64,000 bases of DNA, from assembly GCF_022965805.1 (NCBI RefSeq), contig NC_133102.1:5092885-5156884 (forward strand), in the 5' to 3' direction. Under the pieces are notes generated by a model. That model saw only the letters and a program-made list of their open reading frames with translations, did no database searches and was not told where the DNA came from. Shown here piece by piece: positions 11,351 to 22,741 of this stretch; position 1 is the first letter of the stretch; each line of letters starts with the position of its first letter. The position numbers and the translations under genes are program-made. Source of the stretch: Primulina eburnea. Taxonomy: Eukaryota; Streptophyta; Magnoliopsida; Lamiales; Gesneriaceae.

Positions 11351-11960
11351 AATAATATTTTTAATAAAATTTAAAATCAAAATAATTATATGAGTAAGCT
11401 CATCAAGATTAGGCTCAATCCAGATTCTGGACCTCCGGCCCAGGTGTGTTCTTATAAATATCATGTTTGAGCGTCCAATTCATTCATTCGTTATATTGAT
11501 TTTTAACAGCACCCTTAGCTGCTCTCTCATTATATTCTCAGTCTCTAACTTGAGCGTCGAAGGTACTACGTCGAGACATCCTCTCGAGCCCCTTTAACGA
11601 TCTCTTTCGGAGCATGTGATGAGTCGGATTTTGAAAATAATATTCCAACATTGTAAATGGAGTAAGAAATATGATTCACCTCGAGTGGGAGCCAATATTT
11701 GATTTGTCTTACATGTCACACAAGAATTGCTATCGTTGATGGAATTGCTGGCATGTAAGACATCCGACACATCAAACATTTTAATGCATTGGTCCTCCTC
11801 CCACGAATATGCAATTAAAAAAACGTGTGGTTCCCCCATTGGACCACTAAATATTTTGGACTCAAATATAGGTTCATTTGAGATTCATAATATTTCTACT
11901 TTTGATTTTGTCGGTTTGTTTTTTCTGTTTCTATTTATTTTAAATAATTTTTTTAAAAAA
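11351..11960. other. Intergenic, includes dispersed repeat copy 2
   Basis: No gene. 11650-11880 matches 7556-7766 block by block. The following TTTTGATTTTGTCGGTTTG, TTTTTTCTGTTTCTATTTAT stretch also recurs at 9275-9325, so the repeat array is wider than the triplicated unit alone. Confidence 0.6.
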
Positions 11961-11963
11961 AAA

Positions 11964-12147
11964 CGAGTAGGTCTCTTGTGAGACGGTCTCACGAATCTTT
12001 ATCTGTGAGACAGGTTAATTCTACCGATATTAACAATAAAAAGTAATACTCTTAGTATTAAAAGTAATATTTTTTTCATAAATAACCTAAATAAGAGATC
12101 CGTCTCGTAAAATACGACTCGTGAGATCGTCTCACACAAGTTTTTGA
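11964..12147. mobile_element. Mutator-type MITE, copy 4
   Basis: Full copy from CGAGTAGGTCTCTTGTGAGA to CACACAAGTTTTTGA, with GTGAGACGGTCTCAC on the left and CTCGTGAGATCGTCTCAC on the right. The flanks are A/T runs, so the target duplication cannot be read with certainty. Confidence 0.8.
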
Positions 12148-12382
12148 TTTAAAAATATGGGGAAGATAAGGTACCTATTTGGTAGCTGAAAATACTTCTA
12201 GTTGATACGCAAAACAAATATTTTTTTGAAAGATCCAATCAAACACAACGTTTTATTGTTGAAATGGTTGAAGTAAATATTAATAAGATGTATTTTTTTG
12301 AAAATATATCTTTTTAAAAATGAAATTATAAAATTTATTAAAAAATATTATCAAATAAAATCAAGAAAATTAGTGTATGCAT

Positions 12383-12590
12383 AAGTGAACTAAACTGTGA
12401 ATTGATTGATAAGAGTATAAAAAATAAAAAAAAATGTAAATTACATTATCAAAATATTGTTTTTTCATAATAAAATTATAATAAACTTTATCACTATAGC
12501 TTATTGATATCAACCTACCAAATTTGTGAGAGACATGTAGACAACAAACCCTCCACAATTAGAAGAAAACAATAATAATGAGCTTTGCCT
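12383..12590 (+). repeat. Duplicate of the DUF868 5' flank
   Basis: Matches 16735-16950, which lies upstream of the DUF868 gene: AACTAAACTGT, TTTTTCATAATAAAATTATAATAAAC, and the long block from GATATCAACCTACC through CAACAAACCCTCCACAATTA (in pieces) to ATGAGCTTTGCCTAAA. The copy stops there and leads into unrelated repeat, so it is a promoter-side fragment without its gene. Confidence 0.85.
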
Positions 12591-13141
12591 AAAAAAATTT
12601 CTCCGATGGCATTATTATCGTTATTATTTGAACCTACATTTTTTAAAATTCAAAATAAGTCACGACGATTCGAACCACAACCCATAATCTCTCTTTCTTA
12701 TAAAATTTTCGAAGAAAAATTGTAAAATATTTTGGAAAATTATTGAGTTTCGTGTATCTTTTAAATTTTAAAAAGGACCCTTAATAAAAAATAATAATTT
12801 TATGTATCTAATATATATTTAAAAAATACATGCAAATAAAGTGTGTGAATTATAATCCATAACATATACTATAAAGTAGCAAGGAATGTTGAGGTTGCTG
12901 ACCAGCAGGGGGGAGTAAATTTTTTGGGTCCATTGTATTAAGTATAAAATATTTTTATTTGATTTTTACAAAAAATTTTTATCAAAATATTATATATCTT
13001 CTAGTATAGTAAAGTGTGTGAATTATGATGCATAATTATAGGAATATCATATTTTATTAAGTTCGAAAAAATGATTTTTATATCATTTTTATATGCTCAC
13101 AGTTCAAATTTCATTAAATCTCTTCAAGACCACAAATATTT

Positions 13142-13925
13142 CATTTAAAATGAGACAAAACCACCCCAAACTTTTATGTCATCTCAACCTCAAAATACTT
13201 TTTTACACTTTATTCGACGCTAGAGTGGTCACATTTTACCGCCCTAGATTGGACCTCTCGGCCAAAACACCAAAAATCCAGAGCTGGCGCACTGGGACGG
13301 TCAAATCGTACCGCTGGGGCGCACTCTGCACACAGCTACAACAAATATTGCTTCCGAAACGCCTCTTCCTTTCATAATTTGAAAAGGTAGTAAACATGAA
13401 AGTTGTAGTCCTATGCCTTGGATTGCATCCTCAATTGGTCTCAAGTCATTTGAAGGTCTGACTAAAAAATTATGCTCATGTTACCAAAATGAGTCAGTGC
13501 AAGAACGACGATACATACGACATACTTCGGGACGCTTTTGACTTGTATTCCACATAGATTTGGACAAAACCCAAAAAACTAAAGTTATAGTCCTTATATC
13601 TTAAGCTTTTTTATTGGTAATATCCTCATATCATCTGGATCCATATCCAAATAATTATGCTAAAATCTGTAACCGTTGTCGCACTTCCATCTCATTTCTG
13701 CACATCAAAATTCCAATTCCACTTACCCTTACTCTACTTCATTTTCTCCCGTCTAAAGTATCACATTTACATCAATAATTCAATATTCAACTTACACAAC
13801 CAAACAACCAAATGAACATGAAATCAATAATTTAGCTAACATGACCAAACTTTTCATGCTCTCCATAATACACTCAATAATCCAAGTATGTAACATATCA
13901 ACATCATAATCGTCTTAACTCAAAA
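13142..13925. mobile_element. Inserted LTR-like fragment with decayed palindromic modules
   Basis: About 780 bases interrupt copy C; copies A and B run straight through the site. It has a richer base composition than its surroundings, and blocks such as ATGAAAGTTGTAGTCCTATG are of a kind I associate with plant LTRs. At 13216-13322 it holds two decayed GC palindromes. The exact ends are ambiguous by a few bases because A-runs flank it. Confidence 0.5.
13216..13322. repeat. Two decayed palindromic modules
   Basis: First module about 13216-13250 (CGACGCTAGAGTGG, then TTTTACCGCCCTAGA). Second module 13285-13322 (GGCGCACTGGGACGGT, then TACCGCTGGGGCGC), followed by ACTCTGCAC. The CGGT and TACCG cores, the GCGC ends and the CTCTGC tail match the LTR modules at 37174-37489 and 47463-47642. 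Confidence 0.65.
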
Positions 13926-14477
13926 TCTTGTCGAATCTCATAAAATTCTATCACACACCAATTTCATTTTAAAATTCTACGCGTCCAAACATGTAAAATG
14001 GAATTTCTAATGACAAATCCCATTTTTATCTAACTACACACACTATTATTATATTTGACATTTACCTCTCTACAATGTTATAATTTTTATGCCTAAGAAA
14101 GGTGATAAGTGCTAAATACCATGGAGGTAAATGCATAACACTAATTCTTTATCTCGCATCAATCAAATCACGAATTAAAAAATTACAATATTACATTTCA
14201 CATATTTTTTAAAATGTATATTAATTAATTATTGAGATTGACAAAATTTTAATTTATTGTCTTCTCTCAAATTTAATCAATCAAACAAAAAAATATTATT
14301 ATTTATCCAATGTTATTTCACATCATACTCAAATATATTTTAATAGCCACAATATTATATGTGAACACAATCTCATCCATCTAACTAAACGGGCCCTGAA
14401 AATAAAGAAATTAATAGATTTTATATAATTATTAAATCATAATGAATAAAAAATTATTGATGATGCTTTATTTTTTA

Positions 14478-15513
14478 TAGAGATGTCAATCTACTGGGTA
14501 TGAGACGAGTTTGGCTAAACCCAAGATTCTTCCCATGAAAAAAAACTTAGACATATTACTCGCCCCACCCAGGTTAAATATTCTTCGGACCCACCCCACC
14601 TCGAATACGAAATAGGTTCGGGTAGACCCTGAGACCCGAATTTTTTTAAAATAAAAAGCAATAATTCTTCTCATATGACTGAATTATGAAACAGATAGGC
14701 CTCTAAATACAACATTGTGAAAAATTAATTCATGTTTTCGACCACACTTAATAATAACAAACAAAATATTTCCACGACATAAATACTTAAATAAAAAAAA
14801 GAGTTACAAGCTCTCCAAAAAAATCTTGACATCCCCAAAAATAAGTCATAACATAATTTAAACAGATCAATATAAAGTCAGTGAGTAGGAAATATTTCAG
14901 ACACGTTCTTCGGGATTATTTTCCTTTTCATCAAGAATGATGGGACAAGTTGGTAAACTACTTGAAGAATTAACTACAAAATTAAATATAGAAATTACAT
15001 TGAAAAAATAAAACTGTAATTTCAAATTGTAAAAAAATGTAATTTAAATAGAGAAAGTACAGTAAAAAAATTAAAATGAAAATACAATAATAAAATAAAA
15101 CTGTGATTTATTTACCTTTCACCCCATCCCACAACCATCTTCGCGAGCATATCAATGCCTCCAAAGTCGTTGTATTAAGTCTACTAAGATGAGGACCAAC
15201 TATTTTTCCACTATTGCTAAAAACATATTCAAATATAGCAGTTGACATAGAAATAGCTAATATCGTTATGGTTGATGTGAGCTACTAAAAAAATGAAAAT
15301 TAATAAAAATAAAACACTAGAATATTTATACTCACATATATGGGGCGAGTATGAGGCGGGTATTATAGGACCTATGATCCGTCCCATATCCGGACGGGTC
15401 TGAAAAATTGGACGTGAAACCCGTCCCATGACCTATTTAGTATACCCAAAACCTTCTCATATACGTGGGTCCATTAAAGATCTGGGTAAAACCCGGACTC
15501 ATTGACATCCCTA
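14478..15513 (-). mobile_element. Non-autonomous hAT element with a transposase remnant
   Basis: Ends TAGAGATGTCAAT and ATTGACATCCCTA are inverted repeats, flanked by a perfect 8-base target duplication ATTTTTTA (14470-14477 and 15514-15521). On the minus strand, 15110-15240 still reads as the end of a hAT dimerisation domain: GKIVGPHLSRLNTTTLEAL, then WLWDGVKG. The rest of the transposase is missing, so it needs help in trans. GC-rich subterminal blocks (ACGGGTC, CCCGTCCC) lie inside both ends. Confidence 0.9.
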
Positions 15514-15650
15514 ATTTTTTACATAAATAAAAATTGATAATATTTTTTTACGAGCGATTAAACTTCTTTAAAAAAAAGATATTAACCATTTTGGCCCAAC
15601 ATAAAACGTGTTGTTTGCTCAATTCTTTGTTAATTTAAAGAATGAATGTA

Positions 15651-15680
15651 TGTCTATTTTATGTTTTATTGCTTCTTTAA

Positions 15681-15711
<31 letters not shown>

Positions 15712-15971
15712 GTCAATAAAATAATATCATTTTTAGTTAAAAAAATGTTCAAAATTTAATTTTTATTTATTTATTTTAACATTGAGAGTTACTTTAATTT
15801 TAGTGTGCGTTATCGTGTAATCTTCAACTCGTAACAAATTTGCCCCTATGCTGAATTAATTTTCCATGTTATTTTTCCTATTCATATCTAATAGAAAAAA
15901 TTTCCAGAATAAAATCATATTTTAAACAAAAAATCGATGGAAATATCTAAAAAATTGTTTATGTCATAATA
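15651..15971. other. AT-rich intergenic sequence
   Basis: Contains an (ATT)n run near 15680-15710. No gene or element ends seen. Confidence 0.6.
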
Positions 15972-16310
15972 TGTAGGACCGATCGCTAGTCGTTTTAGCA
16001 AAATTTAAAGCTAATGATAATTGTGCAACTCAAATTTTTTAAACCACATAGCAGCCCAAAAATCATGGGTAGATCGCTCTATCAACATGGATAATTATTA
16101 CATCTCAAAAATCTCTATTTCAATAATTGTGTTATTTGCAATCAATGAGGATCGAATACATGAACTTGACTTTGATACTAATTGTAGGACCGAACGCTCG
16201 TCATTTTACCAAAAACTATAGCTAGTTGTAATAGTACAAATCAAAATTTTTAAACCATATAACAATCCAAACATCATTGTTTGATGCTATCAACAGAGAC
16301 AATTATTACA
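15972..16310 (-). mobile_element. TRIM-like miniature LTR retroelement
   Basis: Two direct repeats of about 130 bases, 15972-16102 and 16183-16310, each starting TGTAGGACCGA and ending ATTATTACA. Next to the right repeat, on the minus strand, TAGTATCAAAGTCAAG is a decayed initiator-Met primer-binding site, and next to the left repeat is a purine-rich stretch. No coding sequence fits in the ~80-base interior. No 5-base target duplication is preserved. Confidence 0.65.
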
Positions 16311-16734
16311 CCTCCACGTAATACATTTTGTATAAAAAAAGTTCAACGAAGACCCAACATTTATTCAAATTTGACATCTCATTTAAAAACATTTAAAAAA
16401 AAACTTTGACATTTCTAAATTCAATTTAACGATTTAGAGGTTCTCACCTGGTTTCCTTGTTACCTCTAATTCAGAATTCCATTATGGTCATACATTTACT
16501 AAATAATAATAAAAATAATAAGATGACATAATTTTTCATTTTTGTTATCGTTATTAGCTAATTCTCAATTTTAGTCCACTAATTTGTATATTTATTCACA
16601 ATTCGACAATTTTTTTATCGGAGTGCTAGTTTGACATTGGAGAATAGTGACGTGACGGACATTGCAAGTGTCCGATTTCATACCAACACTCCAGTGAAAA
16701 GTACCAAATTTGGAAAAAAAAAATTGTAAAAGTT
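16311..16734. other. Intergenic, nothing recognised
   Basis: AT-rich sequence without a recognisable gene, RNA or element end. Confidence 0.6.
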
Positions 16735-17478
16735 AACGAACTAAACTGTAAATTACTAGATAAAAGTAACAAAAATAAAAAATTTACGTAAATTACATGA
16801 CCAAAAATATTATTTTTTCATAATAAAATTATAATAAACATGATCATTTTAGCTTGTTGATATCAACCTACCAAATTTGTGAGAGACATCTAGACAACAA
16901 ACCCTCCACAATTAGAAGAAAACAAATAATAATGAGCTTTGCCTAAAACTATTTCCATTTAATGCTTAGTCTTCCCTAAATTTCCCTAAATTTTGATGCC
17001 AGAGAGCCCTAATCTTGCACCCCCATCTCCATTTTGATGTATATCTGCTCTAGATTGAATGCTACAATTTGATCCAATTCCACGATATTCTACAATCGAT
17101 AGCCTCCCAAACGAAAAGGTGCCGTTTTTTTCTTCAATCAATCAGCAAAATATGCCGTGTTTTATCCTCCACAGTTTTCATGCAAATCCAAGAAACGCCT
17201 GCGTACAAGAGTCGCGCGCTTAGTTACAAGGTAAAATCCCACGTATAATGTGGTAAACATTTCAAGTTTTTTTTTCGGCTGCATGATCAATCTATGAAAA
17301 GGTATACAAAAATACTAGCTGATATATTAGGCAGAAATTAAGGATGTTGGGAGAAATAAATCCTTGATCTGCATTGCGAGCTGTAGGTCACGCCATTTTG
17401 ATTACAATGATTTGTGCTGAATTCTGAAAATATCAGAAGGAAGAAATGATGTTGATTGCCTGGTATAATCCCTGAAAA
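16735..17478 (+). promoter_or_regulatory. 5' flank and leader of the DUF868 gene
   Basis: 16735-16950 is the parent of the duplicate at 12383-12590. The pyrimidine-rich stretch TTTTTTTCTTCAATCAATC near 17126 suggests transcribed leader. GTTACAAG|GTAAAA at about 17230 and AAATATCAG near 17435 could bound a 5'UTR intron. No clear TATA box was picked. All of this is inference from sequence. Confidence 0.45.
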
Positions 17479-18357
17479 ATGGTTAGTACACCTTCGGATT
17501 CTTGCAACATAAAGGGACTGGAACAGAAACCGAATCCGGAAGATCCGATCACAGTTAATAAATCCGGGCAGAATTTTGTCACTTGTATTCACAGAGCCAA
17601 ACTTGCCGAAAAATTTCGGAATATAGATATAACGTGGGACAAGAATCTCATCAGCCACTCCCTTCACATTACGGTAGAGAATCCTTTTGATGAAAATAAT
17701 CAATACACTTGCAAGATTGATCTCAAGACATGGCAGTTTTGGGGTAAAAAGGGCCTCAAATCATTCAAAGTCGACGAGAGTCGGGTGGACGTTTTCTGGG
17801 ATTTAAAGTCTGCAAAATTTAGCAACAGTCCAGAACCCAAGTCCGATTATTATGTCGCCATCGTGTCTGAGAAGGAGGTGATTTTACTGCTTGGTGATCA
17901 GATGACAGAGGCCTTGAGAAGGACAAAGTGCAGACTGTGTTCAGAAGGTGCGATTTTGGTGAACAAGAAAGAAGTGGTATTTGCCAAGAAATGCTTCTGC
18001 ACCAAAACCACATTAGGCCAAGGGAAAAGGGAGCATGATATCATCATCGAATCAGCCTTGTCCGGTCCTTACGACCCAGAAATGTGGATAAGTATAGATG
18101 GGATTGAGTCGATTCGCATAACAAATCTGCATTGGAGATTCAGGGGTAACGAAACAATTGTGGTGGATGATGTGAATGTGGAGATATTATGGGATGTTCA
18201 TGATTGGCTTTACAATGGACTAGGCTCAGGAGGGGGCACGTTTATCTTCAGGCAAGGAGGAGAAGAAGAAGAGTCTTCATACTTGGAATTCTGCCATTTT
18301 CTTTATGCTTGGAAGCTTGAAACTGAAGAGGCTAATTTTGATGGTTCAAAGTTCTAA
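17479..18357 (+). CDS. DUF868 family protein
   Basis: A single-exon gene for 292 residues, within the usual size of the plant-specific DUF868 family, whose biochemical role is not known to me. Visible family features are the N-terminal VTCIHRAKLAEKFRNIDITW (about residues 34-54), the block CKIDLKTWQFWGKKGLKSF (about 78-96), VDVFWDLKSAKF and the following YYVAIVSEKEVILLLGD (about 104-140), and a C-terminal GGGTFIFRQ with the ending FCHFLYAWKLE. The protein is soluble with no signal peptide or membrane segment. The first ATG is used; stops precede it in frame. A 60-base piece of the coding region and 215 bases of its 5' flank exist as displaced copies at 11244-11343 and 12383-12590. Confidence 0.92.
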   Translation: MVSTPSDSCNIKGLEQKPNPEDPITVNKSGQNFVTCIHRAKLAEKFRNIDITWDKNLISHSLHITVENPFDENNQYTCKIDLKTWQFWGKKGLKSFKVDESRVDVFWDLKSAKFSNSPEPKSDYYVAIVSEKEVILLLGDQMTEALRRTKCRLCSEGAILVNKKEVVFAKKCFCTKTTLGQGKREHDIIIESALSGPYDPEMWISIDGIESIRITNLHWRFRGNETIVVDDVNVEILWDVHDWLYNGLGSGGGTFIFRQGGEEEESSYLEFCHFLYAWKLETEEANFDGSKF

Positions 18358-19290
18358 TTGTACATCATCTATAAGCTGCAACGTTGTACATGATCGAGGA
18401 CTGGTTGATTTTAATGTGTAATTTCGATTTACTCTATCCAGTTTTCTATTAATGTTGTTTCGATTTTTTTTTCTCTCACAAAATTAAATTAAATTCCAAA
18501 GCATTTGAAAAATGGCGAGCCTCACTATGTGTGTGTGTGTGTGTACGAATCAACAAGGGACCCTTTCCTCGGACAATGTTAGTGCATCATGGGTGCACGA
18601 AGTATGCATTGAGTAAGTCCAGATGGCCGAGTGCGTGCGTGATGCATAAAATGTGCAACGATACACTGAATCAGTCACGGGCTTGGCTAGTCGGACAAAA
18701 CTTCATCTAATGTGTGTTTCAATGCTAGCTCAGACACACGGGAGCTTGGGGAGTTCCGACCATTCGAGCATTTGGTCAAGCACTCAAACCTCTGTAGTCT
18801 GTCCTGAGGAGTTAGTCCACTGTTGGACTGATTATATCCTCGTTAAGCCCGAATGTAAGCGTATGTGTTGAGAGTTAGTCACATGTCCATCCTTGGTGTC
18901 AGCCACTCGTTGCTAGGAGTATCATCTATCCCTCTTGTAATCTTGTTAATATTTATGTATGGAATAACATAATGATCTATCACAGGAAAATAAATTATAC
19001 TTGAGAAGTAGTTCACTGGAAAGATCTTCTGATTTACTGCGTCATCAGGGGAAGGTTTACTTGATAAAAGCAGCAAGGATAAGGGCATCCAATAGCAACC
19101 AGTGTAATGAATCTCACATTTTCCACAAGGAGCTGGAGTCTGAATGGTGTATCAGAAACTAACAATGGAAAAGAACTAACTGAATGTTCTGGATTTCATT
19201 TTTGTTCCATTCGGTCCTTGTTTTTCATTTTAGTGTTTGAGTCCATTAAGGACTGAAACTCTAAACTTAACTGTGCCATAATTTATTTCA
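18358..19290. other. 3' flank of the DUF868 gene; nothing else recognised
   Basis: The first ~110 bases are probably 3'UTR. A short (TG)n run lies at 18529-18544. The sequence is less AT-rich than the surroundings (18540-18870), but its reading frames show no domain. Confidence 0.5.
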
Positions 19291-19292
19291 CT

Positions 19293-19476
19293 GTGAGGAC
19301 GACTCTAGATATTCATGCAGAGATGTATGAAAATGTTATGCAAGAAAAGAAAAGAAACATTGAACAGTTTCTCCGTGCGCTGTATCCCGAGGTGTGTAGC
19401 AAGCTTACAAGAATAAAAGAAATTAAATTAAAAACCGAAGCAGTCGAAGCTGAGACTAAACAAAGGTATTCGATCA
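19293..19476 (+). other. Exon-like open stretch, product not recognised
   Basis: An open frame rich in Lys and Glu (EMYENVMQEKKRNIEQFLRA, then IKEIKLKTEAVEAETKQR) ends at AAAG|GTATTC, which looks like a splice donor. About 170 bases further on, 19620-19730 contains a second open stretch reading DYNEYGPEDKKTLHSI. Together they look like two exons of an unidentified or decayed gene with helical, charged protein. I cannot name the family. A transposon or gene remnant is equally possible. Confidence 0.35.
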
Positions 19477-19739
19477 TATAACAAGTAACTATTTTTAGTC
19501 CATATGGATGGATTGAACAAAAATTAGCTTTGTAGTTTATTTTGCTATCTGTTTATACCTATGTTTAGCACAATATTTTCTGCTGTAATAAAAAATTACT
19601 GTGTGGTACCAAATGTTGGGATATTTAGAACATGATTATAATGAATATGGTCCTGAGGATAAGAAAACATTGCATTCAATTGCTGATGAAAGTAGAATCA
19701 ATAAATATGAATTGCTGGATGGTCCAATGGAAATGTTTG

Positions 19740-20885
19740 TGGTATGGAGCGCAGGCTAATGAATGTATCTGGTCCTAAAGTTGAAATTGGTGCTATCGAA
19801 AGCTAAGAGAAATTATTGTGAAAGATCCATGTAGTATGGATTTATCTGGCAAATTGAGGTTACATATGACTTCTTCCTAATCATTGCATTAAAATGTATG
19901 GGTGTTGAATAAAAAATATATCTTTTACAAAACCAGATTAATAAAATTACACAATGTTATGGCTTTCCTTTTATTTGTAATTGATTATATGCTTCTTTCT
20001 ATCGGCTGGCAAATGTGTTCTATTTTTCTTCTGCATTTTCTGATTGCTTGTAAACTTTTTTACATGAAATGTTAGCTTTCCGCTATTTATATGTTGGAAT
20101 ATTTGACCTTCCGCCAAGGGAGCATGCAGCTGAGCATAATGTCAGACAGTATTGACTTGAATGATATACATATTTCAATTGAAATTTCCAAAAATTCTAA
20201 ATTCCAAAGTTTATCACACCAACTGTTGCCTGGCATTCGAGCCAAGCGTGTCTGTAGATAAAGACAAGATTATCTTTGTTGAAATTCTGTTTGCTCAGTT
20301 GTACAAACTGCTTCCTCGCATAAGCACATTTGAAACAATTTGAAAATTCTTGAAAATAATAGTCGAGCCATTACATTTTAGATGAGCATCATCTCATAGA
20401 TCCTTGGAGTTCATGGTGTTTTTGGAGGCAGATAACTTCTTAAGTTGTCTAAGAAAAGACGTTGTTGCTCGAAAAGCTCACAAGCACCCACGAGACCTTT
20501 GAACAGATTTCTCACAAGCAACACATGAATTTGTAAGTTGTCAACTCTACTCCTTAGTCAATTGTGGGTGTATTTGCCTAGGTATCTGCTGGTTTGCCCA
20601 CCCTTTTACATACATGCATGTTTAAATACTCTTTTACCCAAGGCTGTGTCAACTCCTAGAGCGCAAGTGAAACTAGTGTTCCATTCAAGTTCAGATTGGC
20701 ACTGGCTTCTGGTTGAAGGGTGCTTTAGTTCAATGGAAAGTTAGTAATTAGTCATTGTTCATTTCAGAAGGATTTGGCCACATACAATTCACAAAAGACC
20801 TTCACCATCGATCCTAAAAAAATTATTATATAGTTTCTTAAATATATTTTTGATAATTCTGTACTCCTTTCCAAGATAACAGAAA
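19740..20885. other. Intergenic, nothing recognised
   Basis: Mixed-composition sequence with pyrimidine-rich tracts, possibly introns of the unidentified exon-like stretches just upstream. No domain-bearing frame. Confidence 0.5.
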
Positions 20886-20888
20886 GAC

Positions 20889-20990
20889 AAAAACTTGTGT
20901 GAGACGATTCACGAGTCATATTTTGTTAGACAAATATTTTATTTGGCTAAGAGTGTTACTTTTTATTGTGAATATCAGTTCAGAAATTGT
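20889..20990. mobile_element. Mutator-type MITE, copy 5 (truncated, inverted)
   Basis: Starts ACAAAAACTTGTGTGAGACG and passes through GGCTAAGAGTGTTACTTTTT, the reverse complement of the family core, then stops at ATATCAG. The other end is lost. Confidence 0.75.
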
Positions 20991-21235
20991 TGATTTCTTA
21001 TCTTTTATTTGTAAAATATATTAAGGAAAAAAATATTTGAACTATTTTTACTTTTCTTTTAAATTTATATTATTTATATAAATTAAATTAAATATAGTAT
21101 CAAAACTTGACAAGAATTTGACTTATCAAATTCAGTAACCTAATTGATTTAAATATCGGATAAAATATTTATTTCAGGAAATAAAATATTTTTATATACA
21201 CCAAAAAATATAACACATCATCGCTTACTTCTATT

Positions 21236-21417
21236 AGTGAGTCTTATGTGAGACTGTTTTACGGATCTTAATTTGTGAGATGGGTCAACCCTACCCATGT
21301 TCACAATAAAAAGTAACACTCTTAGCATAAAAAAATAATATTTTTTCATGAATGACCCAAACAAGAGATCCGTCTCACAAATACGACCCGTACGACCGTC
21401 TCACACAAGTTTTTGTA
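21236..21417. mobile_element. Mutator-type MITE, copy 6
   Basis: 182 bases from AGTGAGTCTTATGTGAGACT to CACACAAGTTTTTGTA, flanked by the 10-base direct repeat TACTTCTATT (21226-21235 and 21418-21427). This is the clearest target duplication of the family. A duplication of 9-10 bases points to the Mutator superfamily. Confidence 0.85.
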
Positions 21418-21570
21418 TACTTCTATTGCTCCTATTCTTGGAACATTCTACTCGTTTAGTATATTATATTTTCATCGCAAAAAATAAAATCAAACATTAT
21501 CATGTTTTATCATCATACATTTTACATCTCAACATGATTACTAATTTTCATTTAGTTATTATCACTTCAG

Positions 21571-22267
21571 GCATAGTTTGGTACACATGATAGGATAAAC
21601 ATGTGATATATAATATAAGGATAAGTTAATGATAAATAAGATGTAGGATATTATATTTAATGTTTGGTATGATTTTAATAAGAGTGATTAAATTTATATA
21701 TTAGATTGTAATGACAAAATTAACCTTATCATGATAAATTTTATAATTTCGAAGTTGTTGCTTGAGTTCATATTTTTTACCTGTTCATGCGCCGATAGTG
21801 CTTGCATGATTTATTTATTTTTACCTAATTTTATATATTATATAATATGATAATCGAGCCTTTGATTTTGTGAGTCAAGTCAAATATCAATTTTAAGGTT
21901 AATCGAGTAATACTAATAATTTTATTGAGATTTATAAAAATTATTTATGTAATTATCTCGAATTCATTTATATAAATATCATATTATATAATATATAAAA
22001 AAAATAAAAATATTTATTTGATTTTAATTTCTACCTACGAGCATATATTTATAAAAAAATCATTTATAAATTGAGGGTAATTAAGTCATTTGTAGTGTAT
22101 TTTATCATTAAATTAAAATTATCACACCTAATTGAAGAGATATTTTATCCTTCTAAAAAATTATTTATCAAGGGCCCATGATATTATCATGAGTTTTTTA
22201 AAAATGTACCAAACATGGGATAATGATTATTTATCAATATTTCCCTTATATCATGTACTAAACTATA
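21571..22267. mobile_element. TIR element, superfamily uncertain
   Basis: Left end GCATAGTTTGGTACACATGA and right end TCATGTACTAAACTATA are imperfect inverted repeats. A second inverted motif (GTACCAAACATGGGATAAT) lies at 22206. AT-rich interior with no coding capacity. No clear target duplication. Confidence 0.5.
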
Positions 22268-22741
22268 TTCTTGACTAATATTCTAATACAATCTATTTTT
22301 AATTATTCATGCACCGAGTGATATTTTATATCCAAAATAAATGTCCTAAAAATTAAACTATCCACTATCGGCATCACGTAAATAATATTGTTTGTAGAGT
22401 ACTGCGTTAGTCGATAAATTTACACGATTCCCACAACGGTTATTAAAAACAAAAAACAAAAATTGGATATAATAGAGATAATCAACCGTGCACATGTATA
22501 ATTATGGACATGCTCGTCCTTATATGGAAACAAATGTCGGGCCAATATTAGCAACCAAATCTATCTCACACGAGATGCTAAGAATTCAACCATTTTAAAT
22601 ATTTTTTTTCACAAAAACAATCCAGAAACATGAAAAATAAAATATAATCCCATCAATTTTTTTACAAGAAAATTACTAAAAAATCCCAACTATGAAATTT
22701 CATCTTTTAAATGTCATTAATGAGTTAATAGTAAACATTAA

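Larger units (their letters stand above)
12640..15650. repeat. Triplicated unit, copy C
   Basis: Begins at the AAAATTCAAAATAAG block and follows copies A and B, but without the Helitron and without the MITE. It has a foreign insertion (about 13142-13925) and a hAT element (14478-15513) that copies A and B lack. It ends with the block CCATTTTGGCCCAACATAAAAC and following bases, also found in copy B. Confidence 0.8.
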
